A DNA stretch of 43,110 nt from Klebsormidium nitens (taxonomy: Eukaryota > Streptophyta > Klebsormidiophyceae > Klebsormidiales > Klebsormidiaceae), in assembly GCA_000708835.1 (NCBI GenBank), contig DF237580.1, positions 7,312-50,421 on the forward strand, written 5' to 3'. Positions 21,869-33,220 of the stretch are shown here, piece after piece (position 1 is the first letter of the stretch; each line of letters starts with the position of its first letter). The notes below the pieces were generated by a model. The model saw nothing but the letters and a program-made list of their open reading frames with translations, searched no databases and was not told the DNA's origin. The position numbers and the translations under genes were made by a program.

Positions 21869-23539
21869 ATGGATCAGCTTTGTTCCAGGCCCAAGAGGCC
21901 AATGGAGACTGCGTTCGATGCTGCAGCAGGGCGGCGCTGTAGTAAGAGAGTGGCAACACTTCGTCGAAAAGCAGTAGATGTAGATGTTGTTCCAGATGAC
22001 AGCCGCGCCATCAACGTTGAACCAGGGATGAGTTCGGGTCCTGAAGAATGTGGAGGGATCCCAAAAGAGATGCAAGATATAAGGCCAGATGGGAAAGATA
22101 AGTGCCCTTGTTTTGCAGCTGCAAGCCGGGGGGACTTAGACGGCTTGCAACAGCTGCGACAGGGGACACCACCGCGCCGCTGGGGGGCCCTGAGCTGTGC
22201 GCTTGCGGCTTTGTGGGAGGGTCATTTGCAGGTCGCAGAATGGATATACGAGCAAGACGCGTCTGTTATTGAGGGAGTGTGCTTGCTGGCCGCCAAGTTG
22301 GGGAGGTTGAACTTGCTCCAATGGGCCCGGGCAAGAGACCCCGCGCCCCATTGGGACAAGGAACTGTGCAATCAGGTGGTGATTATGGCACTCAGAATGG
22401 GGCGGCCCGAGGTTGCGCAGTGGGGTGTGCTCCAGAATCCAGCTATGGAGTGCGCGACCACATGTCTGACTGCCGCTGTGACGGGCAACCTGGCGACGCT
22501 GCAATGGCTCAGGGGCCGGACTCCCCCCTGCCCTTGGGTTGGGGTCGATTGCGCTCTGGGGGCTCTGGAGAATGGGCATCTCGAGGTGGTGAAATGGGTG
22601 CGAGAGCAGGACCCCAGGGCAGAGAGAGACGTGTGCTGTGAGGCCGCGAGGCAGGGGAGGGTGGATCTGCTGAAATTGGCGAGGGCGCAGGAGCCTCCAT
22701 TTTGCTGGAACACTAGCACATGCCTCAATGCTGCGATGCAGGGGCACCTAGAGACGCTGCAATGGTTGAGAGGGCAAGAGCCCCCATGCCCTTGGATCCC
22801 CGCCGAGTGCGTGTACGTTGCGTCGATGACAGGACATGTTGAGGTCCTGAAATGGCTGACGGAACAAGCACCAGAGACCAGAAACTCTGTCTGTTGGGTG
22901 GCCGCTCGAGCGGGGAGGTTGGAGATTCTTCAATGGGCCAGGGCACAAAACCCGGCGTTTGCTTGGAGCGAAGCTGTGACCACCGCTGCTGCAGAGCGGG
23001 GACAGCTCGACGCTTTGCAGTGGTTGCGAAATCAAGTCCCGCCGTGCCCCTGGGACGTCGCCAAGTGTGCGGTCTGCGCTGCGAACAATGGGCATATTAG
23101 CAATGTGCAATGGCTGAAGGCTCAAGATCCCTCGGCGGCGACAGCATTGACGCGCAATCACTTGGAAGAGTGCGTGTGGATTGCTACTTACGCGTGGCCT
23201 CCATGCGAGGACGTCGTAGGCCTTCTCAAGGCAGAGCCGCACATTCAGATGAGCCGAAAATACCACGGTAAGATCGTCAAAGACGATTTTATCGAGATTT
23301 TCAGATTCTTGGCAGCGCGGGGGGGTTACAGGTACACTCCTCGGCCGGGGTTGAATGCAGGCCCTATGTGCGCAAGGTTAGCTCGACATTTGATGATTCC
23401 TTTGGATGCGAATTCACAGAAGAGGGCCAGCGAAGTGTTCAAGAGGCAGGTCGCATTGAGTTGTGGCCTTGGAAAGATGGGTGTCTTTGGCGATGTAGCA
23501 CAAAAGATAGGTGTCCTGGCCGGACTCCCCTGGATATAA
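21869..23539 (+). CDS. Ankyrin-type repeat protein, intronless, 556 aa
   Basis: Single uninterrupted frame from the ATG at 21869. After a basic N-terminal region (GRRCSKRVATLRRKA, possible nuclear signal) and an acidic linker, residues from about 75 to 430 are degenerate ankyrin-like repeats of the form C..AA..GHLE.LQWLR. Such repeats normally mediate protein-protein contacts. They are organised at a higher level: LQWLRGRTPPCPW, LQWLRGQEPPCPW and LQWLRNQVPPCPW recur exactly 86 residues apart, each period holding three repeats. The C-terminal 120 residues have no recognised domain. Trp, Cys and Pro are unusually frequent. Proteins of this style occur as large families in several algae, fungi and protists; the exact role is unknown. 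No signal peptide or membrane segment is seen. Confidence 0.88.
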   Translation: MDQLCSRPKRPMETAFDAAAGRRCSKRVATLRRKAVDVDVVPDDSRAINVEPGMSSGPEECGGIPKEMQDIRPDGKDKCPCFAAASRGDLDGLQQLRQGTPPRRWGALSCALAALWEGHLQVAEWIYEQDASVIEGVCLLAAKLGRLNLLQWARARDPAPHWDKELCNQVVIMALRMGRPEVAQWGVLQNPAMECATTCLTAAVTGNLATLQWLRGRTPPCPWVGVDCALGALENGHLEVVKWVREQDPRAERDVCCEAARQGRVDLLKLARAQEPPFCWNTSTCLNAAMQGHLETLQWLRGQEPPCPWIPAECVYVASMTGHVEVLKWLTEQAPETRNSVCWVAARAGRLEILQWARAQNPAFAWSEAVTTAAAERGQLDALQWLRNQVPPCPWDVAKCAVCAANNGHISNVQWLKAQDPSAATALTRNHLEECVWIATYAWPPCEDVVGLLKAEPHIQMSRKYHGKIVKDDFIEIFRFLAARGGYRYTPRPGLNAGPMCARLARHLMIPLDANSQKRASEVFKRQVALSCGLGKMGVFGDVAQKIGVLAGLPWI

Positions 23540-24760
23540 TACAAGATAGCAACATCTACCTACTCATATATATATCGAGACACTAATCAGCTTACGCGTC
23601 AAGTTACCGTCCTACTCAATAATCTGTAGAGTGCATACATTGCAATGCCTCGTACGCTGAGTGCTTCAATTGAGAGGTGTGCCACAAAGGTATATATAGC
23701 TTCAGCCCGACCGGAGCTGATTTGTGCATGGGCGCAAGCGGTATCAGTATGAAGATCATGGACTCACCACTCTGGTCGATCAAATCAACCTATAGCTGTC
23801 ATGATCACGAATGATCGTAACCGTCTAGCTATTTCTGCTCAGCTAGGGTCGAATCAATAGCAGCTGTCACTCATGAACCGTCGAATAGTTTAAGCAGTTA
23901 TACAATGACGGCCCGCACTCGCCGCGCTTGCATGCTTAGAACCGTGTAGGCTGCACTTATGCATCGATCATCAAGTTGCATGAGCAATCTACAATAGAAT
24001 TAATTGCATTGCAATGATTGTCAAATGTGCAAACTTAAATATTTCTAGAGCTAGCTCTCTAGCTGCGGCCAAGCTGATTGGCCCTGCAGTTGCACCTGCA
24101 GTGGCAGGTGCAACTAGCAGGCACGTCTTGAAGTTAATGCATCGATTAGTGAAAGCTCGATTCTTCAACCGCAATCAAGATTGTAGCGAGCATGGTGCAG
24201 GATCATGACAGCATTATTCTGTTGAATCTGGCAGCCGCCCTTATCATGCTAGCTCAACACCATATATCACGATAGGCTTTCCATTTTATGATTGATGAAT
24301 TTTGAATCAGTCTGCATGTATGTAAAGCTGCTTTAAGCCTCGATCAGCTAAGATGCTTTTGCAAACTCGTTTTCTTTATTGTTGGATGGTTGGTATGTAC
24401 ATGCATCTTACTAAAGATGCAACAGTGATGTACGCTGATAACTGTTCTGATCAGGAAATCAAGTAGCTCAACAAATTATCTTTGAAGCCTTAGTCTCGTC
24501 TTGCCGACACTGATGGCATCAGTCGACTTAAGTCGGTCTCGATGCAGCGCGTGCATAGCAACGCTTTCGCACTACCCGTACGTTGGTCATCCCTGCAAAC
24601 TCGTCTCGACGTTCCCTCGCGTTTCTCTCAGTCCCGAATGCATCGCTCAGCGGTACCCTCTCTATCTGCGTAGCGGTCTGATCGCATCCTGGAACAATGC
24701 TGTGCGCATAACGGATACATCGATATCCTAAGTCACGCGAGTATTTGCAACAACAGTCTA
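23540..24760. other. Intergenic region with a perfect hairpin
   Basis: Lies between convergent genes: the ankyrin-type gene ends at 23539 and the minus-strand 484-aa gene ends at 24761. No supported frame. A perfect 11-bp inverted repeat is at 24089-24114. The sequence is comparatively AT-rich, with many TGCATG and GATCGAT motifs. Confidence 0.5.
24089..24114. repeat. Perfect 11-bp hairpin
   Basis: GTTGCACCTGC at 24089-24099 is followed by a four-base loop and its exact reverse complement at 24104-24114. It sits between the 3' ends of two convergent genes. It could form a cruciform or an RNA hairpin. No T-run follows, so it is not a bacterial-type terminator. Confidence 0.75.
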
Positions 24761-27700
24761 TCAATGTTCTGAGTGCATTGTGCTATTCGGCGTGTCCGGG
24801 AACCCCGGGCTATACAGCCCGCTGCTCCCGCTGGTCATGCTGACGCTAGGACTCCCCATGTGGTTCCCATCCCCGGCCCCCTTTTGCCGGAGGGACGGCT
24901 TTTTCATCATGTTTGGAATACCCGCAACGGTAACGCCGGCCGACTGCCAGCCGACCGGGGGGGGAATGGATAGCTCCGGCGTTTTCATCTCGCGCAGCAG
25001 GAGGCGCAAAAAGGTGTACACTTTGGGGCGGTGCCGGTCCCACTCGCCCTTGTCGCCCTTGTGGAGGATGCGCAGCGCGGCCTCGTCGAACGGTTCGACG
25101 ACGCGCAGGAAGTCGGTGATGTGGGACTGGTTGGGGAAGTCGAGGTCCGCGAAGAGGTCCTGGGGAGGGAATGGCGGGCAATTGAGAGCGTGGTGACGTG
25201 GCAGTGTCCGAAGAGGGTCTTGGGTTAGTCAGCAGACGAACGTGGCAATATATGTGCAGGGCGTCAGGACAGAGATGTCGCATCTTGATGAAGCACCGTT
25301 CTGCATTTCGCCTGGCCCCCAAAGTCGGATCAGCAATTCTCCTCAGAGAGTAGGCGGGCTATGCAAATTTTACTTTAGGAGTACAGAAGACCTTTGCAGC
25401 CATTACGACTGATGTACTTTGCCAACGGTTCGCTCCTCCGAATCGTGCGGCGAACAGCGAACGGCTCTTACCAGGCACACCTTTTTGCGCCAGAAAGAGC
25501 GGCCAGAAACAAATCACGTCTCCTCAAGTAAGAAGCGGACAAGAAAGAAGAGCGGCTTCGACCAACGCTTGAAAGCAAGATTAATTCTAGCGCTGAATAG
25601 GTTCGAAAAGTGGAGACGCCCTGCATTCAAACGTGATGTCCTAAAGGAAAGAAAAGGTGGGTCAATGAAACTCACGTGGGCGACCGGGCCGATCCGCCAG
25701 AGCATCATGAAGCGCGTGAAGAAGTGCGTCCACTTCCGCCGGAACTCGTCCAGCTTGGCGGCGCGCTTGTGCTGCTCCTTCGTGTGCCCCAACAGCTGGG
25801 TGTCCTGCGCAGAAACAAGGCCTCGCTGAATAAGAGGATCTGGCCTTATGATTTCGGGCCATTCAATAGGGCCTTGTTCGGGCAGGTGTGGATAAAAAGC
25901 TGCGTGTGCTGCGCAGAAGTACAACCTCGCGGACTAAGGCGTTCTGACAGTCTTAAGCTCGACCTTTCCGTCGGGCCTTGTTCTGACAGGCGCCGGTAAG
26001 CAGGCTGGTTTCCAAGCAGCTTGTGCGAGGCTCGGAGTCTGGCAAACACTTTTGCACCGTGCTGGGCTTGAGGCGAAGTTTCTTGATCGCCTGTGCGTTG
26101 CGAAACTTGCCGTCTTACCGTCCTTGCGACCCCGATTCGCCGGCCTTAGCGAGAGAAAGGCCCGCCTTCCGGTCACGTAGTACTAAACAAGTTCCGAGAA
26201 ACCTCCACATTCCGGCAAAAGGACCCGGAAAAGATCTTCGAAAGAGACCATCTCCAGCCTGCCCTCACCTTCAAGCAGAGCGCCCACCGGTCGCTCGCGC
26301 CCGCCCCCTCGCCCGCCACGTAATCTTTCACCCCCCGGATCGCGTTCGCCATCTCGTAGCTCTGGTACTTTTGCACCAGCTCTGCGACTTCGCGCGCGAG
26401 CAGCAGCTTCTCCCCCAAAGTCAGCTCGGACTTGTCCGCGTCCTTGTGCGGACGGTCCGGCATGGACGCCGTCTCGAAGGGGAAGCCGTGCCGCTGCGCC
26501 GCCGCGTTGAAGGCGAAGCAGGAGACCCCCGCAGAGTCCCCGTGGCCAACTGCGAATGTAGAAGGTAGATCACGTTGGTCTGTGATTCTATGCAAGTAGC
26601 GACGCCAAATCACAAAATCCATTTTCGAGCAGGCGGGGGATCGTGCCGGTTCAAATATAGGGGAAGCAGGAGACCCCCGCAGAGTCGCCGTGGCCGAGTG
26701 CGCACATAGGGGGTTATTCACGTGAATTGGTGCTTCTGTCCAAGTAACCGAAAATAACGCCGGATCTTATATCACGATTCCGAGCAGGCGGGGTATCGTG
26801 CCGGTTGAGATTGGAGGGAAGCCATTCCTCGTGGCCGACTGTGCAAAGAAGAACGCGTGGCTAATGATGAATTGCAACTCTTTGCATCCTCAGGGTATTG
26901 ACGGCTTATGCTGTGACGCATCTCAAGGCAGAAGGCGGGTCGTGGGAGTTGGCCGACAGCGCCGCAGGAGGACCCCGCAAAGGCACTGGGTCCGACTTCA
27001 AACAGGCGCCAAAGAGCTTTGCGAACGGCACGCGCTTTCAGGCGCCGTTGGCGCCTGAAACTGGTCCGCGACGGAGGTTTAGACTCGAGTCGCTTGACGA
27101 GGACTGACTCATCCATGACCGCATTCGTAAGTCCTCAGTTTAGCAAGCGCACCCGGCGGACGACCTTGCAGACGTCAGCGCTCACGATCTCTTTCCTTGC
27201 TGACATCATCGCTTGTCTGTTGCTCACTCACCGCACACGGCGTACTTTATTCTGTTGGTGGACTCCTCCCCGATTGGCAACCCGCACTGTTCCATGTGCT
27301 TGTGGATGGCGGCGCTGAAGCGCTTCCAGTCCGCCCGCCACACCTGAACAGGAGCGGATCGAGTAAGAGACGGACGGAGATTCGAGCGGAACTGATGTGC
27401 TTGCGGATGGCGGCGCTGAAGCTCCTCCAGTCCGCCCGCCACTTTTGGAAACGAGCGGAACAGATCGGAACAGAGATACGGACGGAAGAGTTGACGGCAG
27501 TTCCGGTCAGTTGGGCCGGACAGTCAACCAGTAAGGATTGGACACGTGAAACTGGAACACCGAGCAGAATGAACTGGAACTCTCGAAATCAGAGACTGGC
27601 TTCCATTAGCAGATGAGGAGGTGAGCGCAGCTAGAAAGTGTAACCCACAGACAGCAATAGGTGCATAATTCTGATTGGCAGGGGCCTCGATACTTCCGAT

Positions 27701-29860
27701 TGGAGTTAACCCGCTGGACTGCACCGTGTAGGTGATCAAGAACGACATCGTCTCCTGTTCTGTCAAGCTCAGATCAACGTTTCATATCACATCCTACAAA
27801 TTCTTGGCAATAGATGCTGTGCGAAACAGCTTTGCCTGGAAAATCTCGACATATTTGGCAGCTGCTTGCTTCAGAAAGGCTTGACCTCCCTTACAACAAG
27901 CCCCGGGCAATTGCTTGGTCGCGAGAACCGACTTCCGCAGTTCCCCATTCAAGCTTCGAGAGTTCCATCAAAAAGTCGTTCGAGGACTTAAGCTACCGCT
28001 GAGCTCCACTCCTCCTGCCATCTCTTCGATGTGCGGCCGTTTCACGGCTTCACCTGAGCAATTTTCATTGAAAACCCGCTTCACGGATAGAACCAGATTT
28101 CCCAGCCAGATCCTTATGTAAGCTCACCTCGGAAGAAATTGCCTCCTTCCAGAACCTGCGCGCGTCCTCGTTCTGGATTTGACCAAGAATGTCAAACAGA
28201 CCGTACTTCGGGTCCATTCGTCCCAACACTCGGAAGTTGCTTAGGCTCTTTTCCAGGTCTAGCGCATGCCGGGTAAAGTGTTCTCTGCAAAGAGTTCAGG
28301 GTCAAGCTGTTACGGCCGAAAGGAAAGTCGAATCATCACCTGCTGCCGGTCAGCCAGCATCTGATCGTTGGGTCTATATCAGGGCACAGAGGTCCAAAGA
28401 TAATCGGTACTTGAGAAATTGGTCCACGAAATGGGCGCTAGAGGACTCAAGAATGTTTTAGGCAATGAACATTTGATCTGCCTCCTATTTGAAGAGTAAT
28501 GGAGCGGAATCGCAAAGTGACAAGGAATCACACGGTAGCTCCTCTTGGATACTGGCAAATACGAGCGGAGCCTTGCCATCAGGTAGAGTGCGTCAAAGCT
28601 TGAGCTTTGGCTGCGGACTCGACCTTAAATTAGACGCTTGACCTCTGTTTGTTTGCGGTGCGTTTCATGGTAAGGAGGTCAAGCTTTAGCATATCTGTGC
28701 TTACAGATGTCAAGATGAGATCTGTGAAAGCTTGCGGAGAAGAAGGTCCTCAGACGTGAAAATTGGAAGAGTTTTTGCTTTGCTTCACATGGTGCGGCAT
28801 CAAACAAGTCTATCGTTTGGGCGGCTTCTCAGCGTTGCTAATCGCAAATAAGGGCAGAACGCAGCAAGTGGCGCCTGCATCCTGACCTGTTTTTGCATCC
28901 TGGAACTTGCGTACAGATTGACAGCGGCAAGGCCAAATCTGAGGCAATTGACTAGATGGTGTGATCCGGTTGCTGATCAGATCCATATTTCCCAATGCTT
29001 TACCTGTACTCCGCAATGTTCATTGTGACCCATCTGTGGAAGTATGCTGCCCCATGGAGGCCCTTCAGCAGTTTCCGTTTCTCTATCAGCTTCCGCGCTT
29101 TCTCTCTCATTCCATGCATGTTCCTCCGGACAGGCTCCGAGGCAGTGGCCATCCCTGTCAATAGTCCAGGTGCAACTTGAAACGATGACTGAGCTCCTTA
29201 ATCGTTGATTCTTGACCACTTAATGCATCCTGCCTCAGCAACCAGGATAGGATTGAACAAACGGCAAGATCCAGCAAAGGCTATCTGACATCGAAGCTTA
29301 GACAATCAGATTGCATGGAGTAGAGGATAGGGCATGGGTTCTTCCATGGGACGAGAACTAAATCAAGGCTTCTGAACCTGCGGCCCAGCCAGATCAGCAA
29401 TCTTACATATGCTGCAGCAACTTGAGAGAAGGACATGTCTTCCTCAGCATCACATGCAAACTTCTCGCATTTCAGCTGGTTCAGCAGACTCTGGTCGGAT
29501 CAGCCTGCGCGGCTCCAACATCACTACAATTGGCCGAGATCTAAGCCAGGGTTTCAAAATTCTATGTCTACTATCAAAGCTGAGGCTTCCTCAGTGTCTC
29601 AGGGGGAGTATCAATGCCACTCCTGAATGCTTACCTGCCAGCCAATCATCCACCGCCTTGGACCGCTTCCCAGACTCCTCCTCTGCCTGCTTCATCCTGG
29701 CAAACTTTGCCAGCAGGCCATCTCCTATCCTACATTGCACCAGAGCGTCCTCCGCTTCTGAAGCGTAGTCTATACAGTGGCGCAGAAGGCTGATGCACTC
29801 TGCTGCTAATTCCCTCAAGGGGTCCCCTTCTGAGGCAACCACAAGCGCCTTCTCCCCCAT
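24761..29860 (-). CDS. Unrecognised helical protein, seven exons, 484 aa
   Basis: Exons: 29860-29635, 29154-29004, 28284-28128, 27343-27232, 26549-26269, 25804-25676, 25159-24761. All junctions are GT-AG and phases close across 1455 coding bases, so the model is well supported although I do not recognise the family. Residues 1 to about 165 are mostly amphipathic helix with many charged residues, compatible with a four-helix bundle. Next comes a Trp-rich block (EDARRFWKEAI, then VWRADWKRFSAAI). A segment with GHGDSAGVSCFAFN resembles a decayed EF-hand-like loop, which is only an analogy. A second helical part is followed by the conserved-looking FLRVVEPFDEAALRILHKGD. The last 60 residues are Ser/Gly/Pro-rich and disordered, ending SPGFPDTPNSTMHSEH, with SP/TP sites that could be phosphorylated. 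No signal peptide or membrane helix. Exons 4 and 5 have edge copies in their upstream introns. Confidence 0.8.
26626..26845 (-). repeat. Copies of the 5' edge of exon 5 of the 484-aa gene
   Basis: The intact exon (26269-26549) has a block from 26515 coding for VGHGDSAGVSCFAF next to its acceptor. A close copy of this block starts at 26663, 148 bp away. The intron sequence between them (starting CGAGCAGGCGGG at 26626) recurs at 26781, 155 bp on, followed by a third, more decayed exon-edge block. A possible fourth relic is near 26930. Confidence 0.85.
27357..27452 (-). repeat. Copy of the 5' edge of exon 4 of the 484-aa gene
   Basis: The intact exon 27232-27343 codes for WRADWKRFSAAIHKH in a block starting at 27296. 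A copy starts at 27397, 101 bp away on the upstream side. It keeps most bases (GGATGGCGGCGCTGAAG is shared) but has lost the rest of the exon. Confidence 0.85.
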
Positions 29861-31385
29861 GGCTGGTTACTTGAGGCGCATGCTCGTGCTGCTCCGGTCA
29901 CCTCAAGCAGACAAGTCCACTCTAAGCCTGCCCTAAGTAGTCACCGTCTTGAAATCAGAGGGAGAGAAAGGCCTTCTTCCTGGCCTTCTCAAGGTTAGAT
30001 TGAAGGCAGTGAAGCTTTACAAATTCTGTGTCCTTATTGCCTGGCGCACTGCACCCCTCAAACCTGGCCGCTTACGGCGAGCAATGTCAATAAACCCTCC
30101 CGTCCTTGCCATCTACTGATATGCCTCACTTTAATAGGACAGGACCAGGACGAACGCCCTCCACAAAAATGCAACCTAACAGTGCTCCTCTTAAACAATC
30201 TCTGCTTCCCTCAATATGCTGTACAGAAACCCAAATCGTTTTTGGAATCAAGAACCAACTCTCTGGGTGCAAAGGTCGGACCTTTTCTAGACGCTTGCTC
30301 TCAACTCACAATTGTGTTCCCCCATTGAAATGCGATGCCAGACTCCGGAATGAAGTATCTGATCCCCATCTGATGCCCGTACTCTTCGTGCGTTCCTCTG
30401 CAATCTGTGAGCAAATTTGCATTCACTAGGATTGCTGCGTGATCTTGCTTCAATCGTAGGAAAGGCAGCCTGCTCCTTCAACATTGAAGAGAGCAAAGCT
30501 TCTTTCTCCCAGAGTTGACCGCTTGGAAATTGTTCTCCCTCGAAACGAATCTACCCAGGTATAGTAGTAGGTCCAAGCAGAAGCGCAGTCAGCAAAGCGG
30601 CGGCAGGCGACTGGCGCCATGATGCCAACTTGAAGTCCAATAGCCAGAGATCGTGGCGAAATGCAAACCCGTAATGCACTAACCCTAATTCAAAATGCAC
30701 TAATTGGCGCAATTCGGCGAAATTGGCAAAATACAAGGGCCTTCGGCTTGCCGCTTATGCTGCAAGATACCTTTTCCTTATATCAATTTCCGGAGCGCAA
30801 TATGCAGATTCTCAGAAGTCAATTGCCTGAGCTAAGCCCGCGATATCGACTGCTCTCGGTCTGATTTTGACCAACTTTGGTCTCAAAACTGCTCACTTAT
30901 GTGCATATAAGCGGATAATTTTGAGAATTGCGCCGGGTTGGCGAAATAGGGGCTCTGGGCGAAATATTGGCGAAATCCGGCGCAACCCCAATTGGCGCAA
31001 TCAATTAGGTTGCGCCACGATCTCTGCCAATAGCAATGGCGCTGCTGCGCTGCCCGTAGAGTGTGGAACCCTAATTTGGACAGCATCTGCGCGAACGAAA
31101 CTACTCTTCAAGTTCTCGCGCAATTTGCTTTAGACGACGTCAACAAGAGAGATTTCAGGATCGCGCCCGAAAATGAGACACAGGCTGCAAATAACCGTTC
31201 GATCCTGCAAGCAGACGGTGCCGATTTGCGCACTACTGTGACTACATGAGTCTTGACAATGCTGTGCGAACTAGAGGCAGAACGTCCTTCTCTTCGCTCG
31301 CGGCGCCATGCAGGCCGGGCCCTCAGAAATGATCAGACTCAGAGATTCCGAGCGTGGCTCGAACTTCGAATTGCAGAATTGCAGA
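29861..31385. promoter_or_regulatory. Divergent intergenic region with GGCGAAAT-type repeats
   Basis: Lies between the minus-strand 484-aa gene and the plus-strand RDEL gene. No supported coding frame. From 30704 to 31018 it carries repeated GGCGAAAT (30716, 30940, 30958, 30969) and TTGGCGCAA (30704, 30992) words. These resemble E2F/DP binding sites known from plants and animals (TTTSGCGC type). They may regulate the adjacent genes or be a degenerate short repeat. Confidence 0.45.
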
Positions 31386-31403
31386 ATGATGGAGGGAAAC
31401 TTA

Positions 31404-33220
31404 ATGGCGTCTCGTCAAAGTGGGGCTCTTCTTATCTTGCTTCTTGCTCTCAGCTCCACTGTTCAACATGCAGAAGCGTTTGACTTTGCGGCATTCTCTG
31501 CGGCCATTCGCCCGACGGTCATGACATTGGCCGCTGGTGTCGTGAATTGGCGAAGCGTGACGGGTGCGCTGAGCAATGTCGCTGAGCGTGTTGCGAATGA
31601 GCGGGAGAGGCGGGGTGACTTTGCTGGTAAGCCAGCTCTTCACGGCGTATGTGCGTGCAATCTGTTCCTGTCATGCGAATCGTAGATCTTTTGTCATGTC
31701 TCTTTTTGTTGTTCACATGTCAATGAAGGGACTGGATGCTGAGCTCCTTATGGATTTCACTTTGATTGGCGCTGGGATTATTGAGCATATCAAAAGTATG
31801 GCATGGACATGGAGAAATATGTGAAGTGGATGCCACTAGTTCAACGCAAAGGGAGGGCTTTGCTGAAGGAATCAGCCAATCACGTGTGTAGAATCTTTTG
31901 TGAGCCCCGTGAAAATTTGAATCAAGAAATGTGAATCTTAGATGCAACACTCACAGATAGAGGGGGGCCAAGAAGCATGTTTCCTCCCTGCAACATCAGA
32001 CTTCAAAGAGGCTGACAAAGTCAAGAAAATCTGGATCGTCCAATCCAGCGGCTACATCAAGTATCCTGACAAACCTGACGAATTACGGTGCTGCTTCAAA
32101 AGGGCAAAGAGGGGAAGCCGTACCTTGTTTATCTCAAGCGACCAACTTCTTTGTGTAAGCCATGATTCATGGCCCCGGTCAGCATGCTTTGACACTTCCT
32201 GTCGTACAGGAGCGGAGCGGCTTCGCCAATGGAGTGGCAGCTACACACACGGGCCTTGGGTTGCGTCAGGTGGCTTGCTAGCAGCAACGGGATTGGCGCA
32301 GGTGAGGACACTCGGAGTTGCAAGGACTCAAAAGGGCAGATGTGCGCAGCCGGCGTTTCAGAGAATCGAGGCAATCATGTAGTGCGGTCCTTGAGCCTCC
32401 AGCTGATGAATCGAATACGCTCAAACGGCACAAGCCATGCTTGTTGATTCGTTATCAGAAACCTTCTCTTTCTGCGCTGATACTCGGTCAGAAAACTCAC
32501 CTGACACTAGTTCTCTTGTACAAGTCTCCTCCCACTTTCAACGCTTGTTCTTGCGGACAAGTGTTGCCACATGTTTATTGACACCCCGCATGCTTGCTTT
32601 TCCCCCATGAGGGTTACTTCCCCAGCTCCTCGACTCTAAGCTTCCGACTCTAAGCTCACGACCCTAAGCCTTCGCAACTTCGTTTCAGAAAATGTTAATC
32701 ACGGTACCAAGAGCAAGCCTTTCATCTCTTCTTTTGCAACGTCCGCACCTGCCGCAGGCCCCTGTACCACTGAACTGAGCTTGTAGAGATCTGGGCATAG
32801 CTGTTGGGGCAGATCACGATGTACTCCTTCCAAGTGACTCATGACGACCTACTCTTGCAGCACACCCGCGCCATTGACCTTCAGAGCACCCTCGCAGACC
32901 TCCAGCGGCTCAAGTCGTTGGTCGAGGAACTCCTCCGGTTATCCTCGGATGAGGCGCGGCTGAGTTGGCTGTCCCGCAATTGGGACACAGCTTCCCGCGT
33001 TGCTGAACGGCTGTCCAAAGACTCGATCAACCTCCTCGGACAGTCGGGCCTTGTCCGAGGTTTCCTCGATGCAGTGTACCGGGAGGCTGTCGATAAGAAA
33101 CTCGCACGAGATGTGTTGGGGGTTGCGAGTGGCGATGTGATGACCTTGGTCAGCGCGTTCCAGCAATTGATTGAGACGCGGTTAAGGGAGGCGGTTGGGG
33201 GTGGAAGGGATGAACTTTAG
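31404..33220 (+). CDS. Probable ER-lumen protein with signal peptide and RDEL tail
   Basis: Model exons 31404-31626, 32210-32301 and 32813-33220 join in phase to give 240 residues. The N-terminus (MASRQSGALLILLLALSST, cleavage probably after AEA) is a strong secretory signal. The C-terminus GGGRDEL is a KDEL-type retrieval signal. Signal peptide plus RDEL predicts a soluble resident of the endoplasmic reticulum. The middle is helical, with a short glycine/alanine-rich hydrophobic patch (GGLLAATGLAQ), then a long charged helical region (LADLQRLKSLVEELLRLSSD). No catalytic motif is recognised. Upstream ATGs at 31386 and 31389 are in frame and would add a few residues. A separate open block at 32000-32154 (FKEADKVKKIWIVQSSGYI) also has splice-like borders. 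It does not keep the frame with the next exon, so it may be an alternative exon or not coding. Confidence 0.55.

Noticed and set aside
31732-31821. Possible exon of the RDEL gene (GLDAELLMDFTLIGAGIIEH)
   Set aside because: Joining it to the signal-peptide exon in the required phase gives an immediate stop; joined in another phase it cannot connect onward to the RDEL exon.
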